A DNA stretch of 33,415 nt from Holophagaceae bacterium (GTDB lineage: Bacteria; Acidobacteriota; Holophagae; Holophagales; Holophagaceae), in contig JAFNAB010000019.1 of the NCBI GenBank assembly GCA_017859955.1, forward strand, positions 1 through 33,415, given 5' to 3'. Positions 8,984 to 17,621 of the stretch are shown piece after piece. Every line of letters begins with the position of its first letter. Within the stretch, counting starts at the first letter, position 1. The translations under genes were made by a program, and so were the position numbers. The notes beneath the pieces were generated by a model. It did not search any database and was not told the origin of the DNA. It saw only the letters and a list, made by a program, of their open reading frames with translations.

Positions 8984-10105
8984 ATGGAAAATCACACAAT
9001 TGAAAAGGTCCTGCTGGTAGATGACGACGAGAACGTCCTCCAGGGCTACTATCGAAATCTGCACCGACACTTCAGCCTGGAGGTGGCCCTGGGGGGGGAA
9101 TCGGCCCTTCAGGCCTTGGAGTCCCACGGGCCTTTTGCCGTCATGGTGGCGGATATGCGCATGCCGGGCATGAGCGGACTGGAACTCCTCAAGGTGGTCA
9201 AGGAGCGTTGGCCCCACGTGGTGCGCATCATGCTCACGGGCAATGCGGATCAGACCACCGCAGCGGATGCCGTGAATCAGGGGGAGGTCTTCCGCTTCCT
9301 GAGCAAGCCATGCGAATCCGAGCGGATGCGAACGACTATCCTCGCTGCCCTTCGCCAGTACCACTTGATCCAGGCCGAAAAGATCCTCCTGGAGAGAACC
9401 CTCATGGGAAGCCTGCGGGTGCTGACGGATCTGCTGGGCCTGTTGGATCCTGAGGCCTACGGTCGTTCCCAGCTCATCCGAGAGCGGGCCCGGCTCATCG
9501 GAGAGGCCATGGGCCTGGAGAGCACCTGGGAACTGGAAGCAGCCGCCATGCTGGCCCCCATCGGCCTTGCGATCCTCCCCCGTGGGCTGGTGGCCAAGTG
9601 CCGGGAGCGGCGGAGGCTCACGCCCCAGGAAAGCGCGCTGCTGGAACGGGCACCGGAATTCGGCGCCAACCTCCTGGAAAACATCCCACGGATGTCTCGC
9701 GTGGCCCAATTCATCCGCATCCAGGCGAAGTCTCACGCTGAAGAGGAACCCATCGAGGCCAGGATCCTTAGGATCGTCACTGATTTCACCCAGCGGGAAC
9801 AGCTCCGGAAGGACCCCCGGGTTGTCCTGGAAGACATGAAACTGGCTGGCCCGACCTGGGACCCGGTAATGTTCGATCTGGTGGAACGCCACCTCGTCGC
9901 CACCCAGGCTGACCCGCCCATGGCCCGAACCCTCTCCCCCCGGGAACTCCGTGAGGGCATGATCCTGGCGCAGGACGCACGGGACCTCAGTGGACAGCCG
10001 ATCCTTTTGGCTGGCCTTCGCCTGGGGCCCGCCCACCTGGACCTGCTCAAAACGGTTCATGACCTCCAGAATCTAGAGGAACCCATTCATATCTTTGCGA
10101 ACTGA
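8984..10105 (+). CDS. Response regulator with degenerate HD-GYP-like domain (first copy)
   Basis: 373 residues, ATG one base after the preceding stop. The receiver has D13/D14, phospho-acceptor D57 (VADMRMPG), T85 and K108 (SKPCESERM), followed by a helical linker. Residues about 150-275 follow the HD-GYP layout (LLDPEAYGRSQ, then AAMLAPIGLAILP, LTPQESALLERAPEFGANLLENIP, ARILRIVTDF), but the His-Asp metal pair of the LLHDIGK motif is replaced by Ala-Pro (A191-P192), and no GYP or downstream His-His motif is present. It is therefore unlikely to hydrolyse cyclic di-GMP. The C-terminal 70 residues contain LREGMILAQD, a short domain also seen in the next gene (AGGMRVVDN). It probably works as a phosphorylation-dependent binding protein. 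Confidence 0.9.
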   Translation: MENHTIEKVLLVDDDENVLQGYYRNLHRHFSLEVALGGESALQALESHGPFAVMVADMRMPGMSGLELLKVVKERWPHVVRIMLTGNADQTTAADAVNQGEVFRFLSKPCESERMRTTILAALRQYHLIQAEKILLERTLMGSLRVLTDLLGLLDPEAYGRSQLIRERARLIGEAMGLESTWELEAAAMLAPIGLAILPRGLVAKCRERRRLTPQESALLERAPEFGANLLENIPRMSRVAQFIRIQAKSHAEEEPIEARILRIVTDFTQREQLRKDPRVVLEDMKLAGPTWDPVMFDLVERHLVATQADPPMARTLSPRELREGMILAQDARDLSGQPILLAGLRLGPAHLDLLKTVHDLQNLEEPIHIFAN

Positions 10106-10118
10106 GCGGAGTCCTCCC

Positions 10119-11270
10119 GTGGTCCAGAAAATCCTGTTCGTGGATGATGAAGAGAATGTGCTCGCAGCCTACACCCGGGTCCTCCGAAAGCGATTCGTGA
10201 TCGAGACGGCCACAGGAGGAACGGAGGCTTTGGAGCGCATGAAAAGCTCCGGCCCTTACGCGGTCATCGTTTCGGACATGCGGATGCCGGAAATGAACGG
10301 AGTCCAGCTCCTGGCCAGGGTCAAAGAGATTTCGCCCGACACCGTGCGGGTCATGCTCACGGGAAACGCGGACCAGCAGACCGCCACGGATGCTGTCAAC
10401 AAGGGCGCCATCTTCCGGTTTCTCACCAAGCCCTGCGAATCAGAAGTCCTGGGCGAGGTAATCCAGGCCGCCCTGAGGCATTACCGCCTGGTCACGGCCG
10501 AAAGGGAGCTGGTCGAGCAGACCCTGAGGGGTGCCATCGCCATGCTCGTGGAGCTGCTTTCCCTGCTCGATCCTGAAAATTTCGGGCGGTCTCAGCGATT
10601 GGCGGACCTGTCCGAGCGGGTCGGGCGGACCATGGGGATGGACGAGCCCTGGATTCTTGGGGTTGCCTCCATCCTATGCCAGATCGGAGTCCTGACGGTG
10701 CCTTCCCAGGTGGTGGAGAAAGTGCGCCGTGGCGTCATGCTCAACTCGGCTGAACGGGAAATCTACGCCAGAGTGCCGGAGATCGGCTCCAACCTGATCC
10801 GGAACATCCCCCGCCTGGAGGAAGTGGCCGAGGTGGTCTGCTATGCCCAGAAGAACTTCAATGGCTCCGGCTTTCCCCACGATGACGTGAAGGAGGGCGC
10901 CATTCCCCTGGGGGCCCGGATCCTGCGGGTAGTGGGGGACTACCTTGGGCTGCTCGCCCTCAGACCCAACCCCCAGGGGGCCGTGCAGGACATGATGGCG
11001 CGCACGGCATGGTATGACCTGGAGGTGCTCCATGCCCTGGAAAAGACCCTCCGCACGGAGTCCAGCGATGAAGCGCCTTCCCCGCAGCCCGAAGCGCTTG
11101 GGCTTGAAGAGCTGGCGGGGGGCATGCGGGTTGTGGACAACGTGGAGACCTTGACCGGGTGGCTGGTGATTCCCGCGGGCACCCTTATCCGGGAATCCCA
11201 CCTCCAGAAACTGAAGAACTTCGCGATGCTCACGGGTCTGAAGGAGCCCATCCGGGTGCTGCGGGGCTAG
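10119..11270 (+). CDS. Response regulator with degenerate HD-GYP-like domain (second copy)
   Basis: 383 residues from GTG 10119, chosen because GCGGAG sits seven bases upstream and the product then starts MVQKILFVDD; a TTG at 10095 inside the previous gene is in frame but less likely. The receiver has D9/D10, phospho-acceptor D53, T81 and K104 (TKPCESEVL). The HD-GYP-like half is better preserved than in the previous gene: the HD pair is Cys-Gln (C187-Q188 in SILCQIGVLTVP), the distal region keeps NGSGFP (248-253) in place of a GYP motif but lacks its preceding His pair, and ARILRVVGDY matches the end of the domain. Loss of metal ligands argues against phosphodiesterase activity. It is a paralogue of the preceding gene (GRSQ, REIYARVPEIGSNLIRNIP) and closes the signalling cluster. 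Confidence 0.89.
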   Translation: MVQKILFVDDEENVLAAYTRVLRKRFVIETATGGTEALERMKSSGPYAVIVSDMRMPEMNGVQLLARVKEISPDTVRVMLTGNADQQTATDAVNKGAIFRFLTKPCESEVLGEVIQAALRHYRLVTAERELVEQTLRGAIAMLVELLSLLDPENFGRSQRLADLSERVGRTMGMDEPWILGVASILCQIGVLTVPSQVVEKVRRGVMLNSAEREIYARVPEIGSNLIRNIPRLEEVAEVVCYAQKNFNGSGFPHDDVKEGAIPLGARILRVVGDYLGLLALRPNPQGAVQDMMARTAWYDLEVLHALEKTLRTESSDEAPSPQPEALGLEELAGGMRVVDNVETLTGWLVIPAGTLIRESHLQKLKNFAMLTGLKEPIRVLRG

Positions 11271-11294
11271 GCTCCTGAACGGGCTAGCATCAGC

Positions 11295-13409
11295 CTATTT
11301 CTTCCTGACAACGGCTCCAATGGTCACAGATGCACTCTGCTCGTTGTTGCTGGCATCCACAACCCGGACCAGCACCCGGTCGCCCTTGATGCGATCCCGG
11401 GGCACCAGGAGATCGAAGTGCTCCTCCCTGCGGTCGAAAACCCGGTCCTCAGGCGCGATCTGGAGCCAGTCGTCGCCATCTGCGGAAAGGGTGGCCTCCT
11501 TGATGAGGGAGGTGTCATCCTTCGCGTTGAAGCGGATCCGAAGCCCATCGCCTTCGGGGATCGCCGTCAGGTCGCTGATGGCTGGCGGAGTGTGGTCCAC
11601 CAGGAAGGGGGCCGTGCGCCACACGGCGCTGAGGGAGCCATTGAAGGGCTGGGAGGGGGCATCGCTGGCCACCACCTCCAGGCGATACTTGCCATCCGGT
11701 ACCGGCAGGGTGTCGAAGGTGAAGAAGCGCTCCCGCCACGCCTTCTCCAGCTCGATGGCGCTGCCCCGCTCCGGAAGGAGCCTGACCTGGTATGAAAGCT
11801 GATCCCCGTTGGGATCGTTCACCCGGAAGACAAAGGCCTGGGAGCCCCGGCGGAAGCTGCGCTTCTCCCCCCCCGCCAGACCGATGGCCGGGATGAGCTT
11901 CTGGGTCTCCAGAGGGACCCGCTCAACCCCGATATCCTCCAGGGAACCCTGGCGGGTGATCACCAGCCCTGGGGGCATGGTTTCGACGTCAGACCAGACT
12001 GGCGCCAGATTGCGGTTGGCCCAGTGGACCTGGATTCCATCCACCGTGGGTGTGGTGCCCCCCCGGGAACTGCTGAGCTTGACCCGCAGCTGGGCGAAGC
12101 GGGAGGGGTTCAGATTTGGGCGCTCCCCGCTCTGCAGAGGAGGGGTCCAGGGGGTCCAGGTGGCATCCGGGGTTTCGGTGAAGCCCGACCGGAACTGGAA
12201 TTCGACCCTGGTCCCCGAAGGGGTCTCGGCGTCCAGATAGGCCCTGCCCCAGTCCGCCAGGGGGCTCCCCTTCATGATCCGGCTCTCCAGGACCCCTTCC
12301 GTGGCCTGGGCCTCGGACAGGCTGTGCAGCTCGGCCGGGTTGGAGCCGACCACCAGCAACTCCTGGCCGGACTTGAGAAAGGCCGTGGCCTGGGCGGTCC
12401 CCAGGTCGCTCAGGGCGCTGAAGGGCTCAAGGGCACGAGCGGCTTCATCCAGGGGAATGGCGAAGAGCCGTCCCCGGTTGCCCGTGCCCACCAGAAGCTG
12501 ACCGTTCCAGGCCGTCATGGCGAAGACCTGGCTCTGGGCGCTCTGCCAGAGGGTCTCCGGCACGCGGTTCCGATCCAGACGCACCAGGATGGACTTGGTC
12601 CCCGCCCCGGGTTCCGAGAGGTAGCCCTCCCGTCGTTCCAGGTTCCCGGCGGCGAAACGCTGGGCCAGGCCATTGTTGGCCCCCACATAGATCTGCCCCT
12701 CGTGGAACACCAGACCACGAACCTCCTCCATGCCGGTGGCCATGAGGGTCTCCAGGCGGTCCCCCGCCCCCATGCCGGAGTAGCGCACCACCAGGCCTTT
12801 GCCGTGGGTGCCCAGATAGAAGCCGCCCTGCCCGTCGGTGATCATGGCGGTGAAGGCCGTCTCATCCGGGAGTTCCGCCAGTTTGCGGCTGGTCCCTTCC
12901 CTGGCCAGAGCCAGCATGGCGCCCCGCTCCCCGGCCCCTGCGAGCACCAGATCCGAGCCCTGGACGGCGATGTTCCAGACGATCTTCATCTCGGTGTCGG
13001 CGAAGGGCTTCACATCACCGGCAGCGTTGATCCGATAGATCTTACCCTCCCCGCTGGGGGCCACGATGAGATCGCTGCCCAGGCGGGCCATGGCGAACAC
13101 CAAGCCGCCCTTCACCTGGGTCAGGGGCTTCACCTGTCCGCCCGTGTAGTGAAAGAGCCGGCCTTCATTGCCAGCACTCAAATAGGCCCCACCGGAACCG
13201 TCGGGCACCGAGGCCCAGATGACCCCCTCCGGTACCTGGGCCACTCTGCGGAGCGCAGGGGCCAAGCGAAGTCGGCCATCGGCCCCGATGCGGACCCCCC
13301 GGTTCTCGGCACCCAGCCAGTCGTTGAAGCTTGCAAAGTGAGCGTGGGGCGGCTCCGCCGAAATCGCCACGCCGCAAACCAGCACCGGCACCATCCATCC
13401 AAAACGCAT
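11295..13409 (-). CDS. Exported beta-propeller-like protein with C-terminal Ig-like region
   Basis: 704 residues. An N-terminal signal peptide (MRFGWMVPVLVCGVAISA, cleavage near residue 18) predicts export. Residues about 45-360 consist of short repeating strands with a motif such as GGxYLxxGxxGxLFxY, GSDLIVAPSGEGKIYRI, GGFYLGTHGKGLVVRY and GQIYVGANNGLAQRF, which is what a beta-propeller looks like. After a middle region (about 390-470, GTRVEFQFRSG and similar), residues about 510-700 look like tandem Ig/fibronectin-type strands, including FVFRVNDPNGDQLSYQVRL and VDHTPPAISDL. No enzyme motif is recognised. ATG is preceded by GGAG at a six-base spacing. It lies downstream of an S55-type exported protein on the same strand, and a shared envelope role is plausible. 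No family name can be given with confidence. Confidence 0.82.
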   Translation of the reverse strand: MRFGWMVPVLVCGVAISAEPPHAHFASFNDWLGAENRGVRIGADGRLRLAPALRRVAQVPEGVIWASVPDGSGGAYLSAGNEGRLFHYTGGQVKPLTQVKGGLVFAMARLGSDLIVAPSGEGKIYRINAAGDVKPFADTEMKIVWNIAVQGSDLVLAGAGERGAMLALAREGTSRKLAELPDETAFTAMITDGQGGFYLGTHGKGLVVRYSGMGAGDRLETLMATGMEEVRGLVFHEGQIYVGANNGLAQRFAAGNLERREGYLSEPGAGTKSILVRLDRNRVPETLWQSAQSQVFAMTAWNGQLLVGTGNRGRLFAIPLDEAARALEPFSALSDLGTAQATAFLKSGQELLVVGSNPAELHSLSEAQATEGVLESRIMKGSPLADWGRAYLDAETPSGTRVEFQFRSGFTETPDATWTPWTPPLQSGERPNLNPSRFAQLRVKLSSSRGGTTPTVDGIQVHWANRNLAPVWSDVETMPPGLVITRQGSLEDIGVERVPLETQKLIPAIGLAGGEKRSFRRGSQAFVFRVNDPNGDQLSYQVRLLPERGSAIELEKAWRERFFTFDTLPVPDGKYRLEVVASDAPSQPFNGSLSAVWRTAPFLVDHTPPAISDLTAIPEGDGLRIRFNAKDDTSLIKEATLSADGDDWLQIAPEDRVFDRREEHFDLLVPRDRIKGDRVLVRVVDASNNEQSASVTIGAVVRKK

Positions 13410-13439
13410 GACAGCTCCATTAACTATAAATCAAAACCA

Positions 13440-13548
13440 AGACAATCAAAGAAATGCCAAGAAGGCGACCCTGCCCTGTCCTGCTTTTCCTCCGTGCCCT
13501 CTCTTTTCCATCTCTGTGCCCTCTGTGTTGAATCCTTTGGCTTTGGCT
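13440..13548. repeat. Intergenic GTGCCCTCT-type short repeats
   Basis: The gap between the propeller-protein and S55-protein genes contains two tandem partial copies of a short motif: CCGTGCCCTCTCTTTT and, about 17 bases on, CTGTGCCCTCTGTGTTGAA, at about 13493-13535. It has no coding frame. Related purine/pyrimidine-biased runs (GAGGGCAC on the other strand) recur near 29904 in this window. This looks like a dispersed intergenic repeat family of unknown function; an AT-richer stretch follows towards 13410. Confidence 0.45.
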
Positions 13549-15294
13549 TCATTCGATCTCGACCTCAAGGCTCACAAGACCGTTCACTTCCCGCTCCAGG
13601 GGCAGCAGGGCCCGACCGATGATGTGCTTCTGAAGCTGGTTGGTCCTGGAATCCCCATCGCTGCCCAGCATGGCGCTCACGCTGGGAGGAACCCCCTCGA
13701 TGCGGGTGCCCCGGAGTCCCGCGCCGGGGCGGGCCTGGACCAAAAGCGCATAGGCGTGGTTGTTCCGGAGACTGCCGTTGATGAGCCTCACCATGTCACC
13801 CAGGCTGGCGATCTCGATGGCCCGTTCGTCGGGGTCGGCGTTGAGGAGGCTGAAACCGTCCCCAACCATCAGGGTGGCGGTGCCCGGCTTGGCGGAGGAG
13901 GGCACGTTCACGTTGAAGGTGGCAGTCTCCCGGACCCCCTGGATGTTCTGCAGAGTCACCAGCACCGGCAGGACCTCTCCCCGCTTCACCCGCGCCTTGA
14001 GGGTTCGCACGCCTGCGATGGCTGTGCGGTCCAGGCGCTCCTCAGCCTTGATGCTGATGGAGATGCCTTCGAAGACCGGCCGCTCAAAGGGGTTTAGGGT
14101 GATGGCCTGGAGGATGCCGCCCACATACTGGGCGATGCGGGCGGAATTGAGGTCCGCCACCATGTTCTCGATCTGGATGGGGGGCTGACCCGCCACCTTG
14201 ATGTTTCCCTGCAGGGCCAGGCTGGTGAAGCCCAGGGCCCGGACCTGGGAATTCAGGGTCTGCATGACCGCCGTAGCCGCCAGGGCTGGTGTGGCAGTGG
14301 GATGGTCCATGATCTCGAAGCGGTAGTTCAGGGTGCGCTTGCCCCCAAGGTTGAGCCCCACCCGCAGGGGGATCATCTTGGCCTCGGCCCCCAGGGTGCC
14401 CGCCACCCCGGTGCTCCGATCCAGCCGCAGGGCCCCCACCGGGGCCACGGGCTGGGCCAGCTTGAAGGAAGTGGAGTAACTGGCGACGTTCCCGGCGACG
14501 GTGGCGGACCAGAGAGGAAGGTCCACCGGCCCCAGGTTGAAGAGGGGGTGCCCGAAAAGCAGCACCTTCTTTCCGCTGACGTAGGTGATGGTGCCGGAAG
14601 CGGCGAATTCCATATCCCCCTGCATCAGGGCGATGGAAGCCATGCCACCGGGTTCCAGGGGGCTGGCCTCACCCAGACCATGCCCTGCCCCATTGGCCGC
14701 CGTGGCGAACTGCACAGAGCTGCCCTCCCACAGCGCCTTGACCTCGGGATCCAGATTGGAGCCGGTCAGGATCAGGGGCATCTGCTCGGCCCCGGTGCCC
14801 ATGAGCTGGGAAAGGGGGATCATTTCGCCCCGGAGGGCTGACTTGAGCACCTTGGGGGGTTCCAGCTTGGGCAGAATAAGAGGCGTCCGGATTGCGGGGG
14901 TTTCCGCCAGATCTTTCAGCTGATCCAACATCTCCCCGATGGGCGTGACCCCGGCGATGGGCTCCTTCTGGAACTGCCAGCCCGAGGAGAGGGCCCCGAT
15001 GAGCTTGCCGTCGATATAGCAGGGCGAACCGCTCATGCCTTGCATGATGCCGGTCTCGGCCAAGGGGCCACCGCTGGCCCTCACCAGGATCATGTTCCGC
15101 CCGGGTGCGGTGCCCCGCTGTACCCCGAGGACTTCAAAGTTGAACTTCTCGATCTTTCCTCCCAGGAAGACCGTGCGACCGATGCCCTTCATGCCGGGAC
15201 GGATCTCGTGAATCCCCATGGTCTGGGGAGTGGCTTGGGCCATCAGGCAGATGCCGGAAAAACCCATCAAACAGGAAGACATAAATCGATTCAT
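13549..15294 (-). CDS. Exported SpoIVB/S55-type peptidase domain protein
   Basis: 581 residues from ATG 15294, giving a start MNRFMSSCLMGFSGICLMAQA that reads as a signal peptide; a GTG at 15315 would add seven residues ahead of it. The N-terminal half fits the S55 domain first known from the sporulation protease SpoIVB: IRPGMKGIGRTVF, then GIMQGMSGSPCYIDGKLIGAL with the likely catalytic Ser90, PIAGVTPIGEML, and later MQGDMEFAASGTITYVSGKKVLLFGHPLF, which holds the conserved GHP, and RLDRSTGVAGTLG. The C-terminal half (about 330-580) is beta-rich with no named domain. The GMSGSP motif is at the N-terminal end and FGHP comes after it, the order of the non-sporulation members. No sporulation gene is nearby, so an envelope proteolysis or scaffolding role is inferred. 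Confidence 0.87.
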   Translation of the reverse strand: MNRFMSSCLMGFSGICLMAQATPQTMGIHEIRPGMKGIGRTVFLGGKIEKFNFEVLGVQRGTAPGRNMILVRASGGPLAETGIMQGMSGSPCYIDGKLIGALSSGWQFQKEPIAGVTPIGEMLDQLKDLAETPAIRTPLILPKLEPPKVLKSALRGEMIPLSQLMGTGAEQMPLILTGSNLDPEVKALWEGSSVQFATAANGAGHGLGEASPLEPGGMASIALMQGDMEFAASGTITYVSGKKVLLFGHPLFNLGPVDLPLWSATVAGNVASYSTSFKLAQPVAPVGALRLDRSTGVAGTLGAEAKMIPLRVGLNLGGKRTLNYRFEIMDHPTATPALAATAVMQTLNSQVRALGFTSLALQGNIKVAGQPPIQIENMVADLNSARIAQYVGGILQAITLNPFERPVFEGISISIKAEERLDRTAIAGVRTLKARVKRGEVLPVLVTLQNIQGVRETATFNVNVPSSAKPGTATLMVGDGFSLLNADPDERAIEIASLGDMVRLINGSLRNNHAYALLVQARPGAGLRGTRIEGVPPSVSAMLGSDGDSRTNQLQKHIIGRALLPLEREVNGLVSLEVEIE

Positions 15295-15383
15295 GGAGGC
15301 GTATCCCAGTTCCACATTAGCACCTGGAATGCATCCTCCAGAGGCGCGGACACTATGGCAATGCCTCCAAAGGGCACTGGGTT

Positions 15384-16790
15384 TCAGTGTTTATTGCCCT
15401 GGTAGTAGTCAGGATAGAGTTTGCGGGCGCAGTCCTCGCAGAGTCCATGAGAGAACTGGGCCTGGGTATGGGATGCCACGTAACTCTCCAGGGGCTGATA
15501 GGCGCCATCCTCATTGCGGATCTTCCGGCAGGAGGAGCAGATGGGGAGAATGCCCTCCAATGTGACCACCCGCTGCGCCAGCGCCTCGGTCTGCTCCACG
15601 ATGAGGTCGGCCATGGCGTTGAACTGAAGCCCCAGACGCCCCACTTCATCCCCCTCCACCGCACCGGCCCGGGCCGAGGAGTCGCCTCTCCCGAAGCGCT
15701 CCATGGTGTCCTCCAGCCCGTGGAGGGGGAGCAGAACCCTGCGCGAAAACCAGATGCCACCCAGGAGCACCAGGAGGAGGGTCAGGACGCAGACCAGCGT
15801 CGTCAGGAAGAGAATCCGCTTGGAGTGGGTGTAGATGTCGCTTTCGTTGACAGCCACCCCCACCACCCAGGGTTCCGTTTCCAGACGGCGGAGGGCCACC
15901 CACCGTGCCACCCCGCTGTTGGTGTACCGGAATTCACGGGCTTGGCCAGAGGCCGCCGTCTGTAACACGGCCTGAATGGACTCGGCATTGAGCTTGATCA
16001 GGGTCGGGTGATCCCGGCCCAGGAACTGCCGACTGGCCTTGATCGCCTCCAGGCGCCGGGGGGGGATTGGGCCGATCGAGGAATAGTCGAGATCCGGACG
16101 CACGTGGGCCAGGAAGATGCCATCGGCATTGATGAGGTAGGCGATCTTGCCATCTGCGGCCCGAGCCTGTACCTCCTTCTGCACCCGGGTCATGCCGATG
16201 CGGATGACGATAACGCCGATCATCTTTCCCTCGCGCATCACGCCCTGGGCGGCGAAGATGCAGGGCTCCTGGGTCCTGAGCCCAATCTGCCAGTCAGAAA
16301 TCCGGGCACGCCGGGCCAGGGCATCCTGGAAGTAGGACCTGAAGGCGTAGTTGGCTCCCAGGAACCTGGGTTCACTGGAGGCCGTGCAGAGCCCGTCGAG
16401 CCGCGTCACGAAAATGGCGTCCAGGTCGCTGTCCAGGGCGCATTGCTGCCGCAGCCAGGCGTTCATGGCCTGCTGGCGGGCGGGACTCGGATTCTTCTCG
16501 CCCATGAAGGAGACCACCTCTGCGGTCAGGGCAAGGTGATAGACCAGGGTGGAATTGGAAGCGATGTATTTGTCGATGGACACACAGAGCTGCTGGGACT
16601 GGTCCGAAAGCCGGGCCAGTTCCATGCCCACCGCCCGACTCCGCTCGGAAAAGAAGCTGTAGCCCCCCAGGATGAGCACGGGCAGCAGGCCCATGATCAG
16701 CAGGGCCCCCAGGACACGGCCACGGAAGGAACGGAACCACCATTCCCTCCGTCGGCCGACCTCCCTCACCCCTGCGTCCATTCGCCACAC
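15384..16790 (-). CDS. Cache-HAMP membrane sensor with C-terminal CxxC/CxxC module
   Basis: 468 residues from a GTG at 16790; an ATG three codons later (16781) is equally possible. Two membrane spans (about 27-48 and 322-345) enclose a periplasmic region of about 270 residues that reads as a double Cache domain (YFQDALARRARISDWQIG, FAAQGVMREGKMIGVIVIRI, YLINADGIFLAH). A HAMP domain follows (about 346-400, SRRVLLPLHGLEDTMERFGRGD). After a short helix comes the module LPICSSCRKIRNEDGAYQPLESYVASH ending FSHGLCEDCARKLYPDYY (positions about 15399-15548), with C-x2-C at each end, which could bind a metal. That module often follows PAS domains or precedes kinases in other proteins, but here no kinase, cyclase or chemoreceptor domain follows. 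The signal output is unknown. Confidence 0.87.
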   Translation of the reverse strand: MWRMDAGVREVGRRREWWFRSFRGRVLGALLIMGLLPVLILGGYSFFSERSRAVGMELARLSDQSQQLCVSIDKYIASNSTLVYHLALTAEVVSFMGEKNPSPARQQAMNAWLRQQCALDSDLDAIFVTRLDGLCTASSEPRFLGANYAFRSYFQDALARRARISDWQIGLRTQEPCIFAAQGVMREGKMIGVIVIRIGMTRVQKEVQARAADGKIAYLINADGIFLAHVRPDLDYSSIGPIPPRRLEAIKASRQFLGRDHPTLIKLNAESIQAVLQTAASGQAREFRYTNSGVARWVALRRLETEPWVVGVAVNESDIYTHSKRILFLTTLVCVLTLLLVLLGGIWFSRRVLLPLHGLEDTMERFGRGDSSARAGAVEGDEVGRLGLQFNAMADLIVEQTEALAQRVVTLEGILPICSSCRKIRNEDGAYQPLESYVASHTQAQFSHGLCEDCARKLYPDYYQGNKH

Positions 16791-16850
16791 CCAGGTATGT
16801 TTCGGGCCATCCAGACTCCGGCCTTAATCTGCGGATGTTAAGCTTCCATC

Positions 16851-17621
16851 ATGCGAATTCTTGTGACGGGCGACGTGGTGGGTGAACCTGGCCGAAGGCT
16901 GCTGGAGGAGCACCTGCCGACCCTCCGGCGGGAACTGGCCCTGGATTTCATCATCGTCAACGGCGAGAACGCAGCCCATGGCCACGGCATCACGGAACGC
17001 ATCGCCCAGGGCTGGTTCGAGGACCTGAAGGTGGATGTCATCACCACCGGCAACCACGCCTTCGACGTCAAGGACATCGTGAGCTACTTCCAGAAGGAGA
17101 CCCGCCTCCTCCGGCCCGCCAACTACCCCCCGGGCACCCCCGGGAACGGCTACGTCAAGCTTCATACGCCCTCCGGGCAGGAGATCCTGATCATCAACCT
17201 CATGGGCCGGGTTCACATGCCCCCCTGCGACTGCCCCTTCCGTTGCGCCGACGCCATCCTGGCCAAGGAGCGGGCCGACCTGGTGATCGTGGATTTCCAC
17301 GCCGAAGCCACCAGCGAAGCCCAAGCCCTGGGCTGGCACCTGAACGGCCGGGTGGCGGCGGTGGTGGGCAGCCACACCCATGTGCCGACCCTGGATGCCA
17401 GACTCCTGACCAACGGCACGGCCTATGTCACGGATATCGGCATGGTGGGGCCCTACGAGAGCGTCATCGGCATGAAGGTGGAAGCGAGCCTGAGCCGTTT
17501 CCTGAAGGCCCGGGGCGACCGCTTCGAAGTGGCCGAGCGGGACCTCCAGTTCCACGCCGTCCTCATCGAAACCGAGGGGAAGAAGGCTATCCGGATTGAG
17601 AGAATTATTCGTAATTTATAA
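16851..17621 (+). CDS. ymdB: YmdB-type metallophosphoesterase (2',3'-cyclic nucleotide phosphodiesterase family)
   Basis: 256 residues, a normal length for the TIGR00282 family whose Bacillus subtilis member YmdB hydrolyses 2',3'-cyclic nucleotides and affects RNA turnover and biofilm decisions. Metal-site motifs are in order: GDVVG (D8), NGENAAHGHGI (E39, N40), TTGNHAFD (N68, H69), DFHAEATSE and GSHTHVPTLD. GNH is followed by AF where Firmicute members usually have TW. No signal peptide is present, so it is cytosolic. It is divergent from the Cache sensor 60 bases upstream, so that short gap must hold both promoters, and its stop TAA directly abuts the stop of kdpE on the other strand. Function by family is well supported, the physiological role here is not. 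Confidence 0.92.
   Translation: MRILVTGDVVGEPGRRLLEEHLPTLRRELALDFIIVNGENAAHGHGITERIAQGWFEDLKVDVITTGNHAFDVKDIVSYFQKETRLLRPANYPPGTPGNGYVKLHTPSGQEILIINLMGRVHMPPCDCPFRCADAILAKERADLVIVDFHAEATSEAQALGWHLNGRVAAVVGSHTHVPTLDARLLTNGTAYVTDIGMVGPYESVIGMKVEASLSRFLKARGDRFEVAERDLQFHAVLIETEGKKAIRIERIIRNL

Noticed and set aside
8816..10060. Long minus-strand open frame opposite the receiver protein
   Set aside because: Low-complexity composition without domain motifs, exactly antisense to a well-supported gene; typical shadow frame in GC-rich DNA.
11268..11297. TAGGCT / AGCCTA inverted repeat followed by TTTCTTCC between convergent genes
   Set aside because: Only six pairs with an 18-base loop and overlapping the stop codon of the propeller-protein gene; too weak to call a terminator.
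12024..13622. Long plus-strand open frame opposite the propeller protein
   Set aside because: Composition rich in Gly, His, Gln and Pro, no recognisable domain, spans the gene and its promoter region; antisense shadow.
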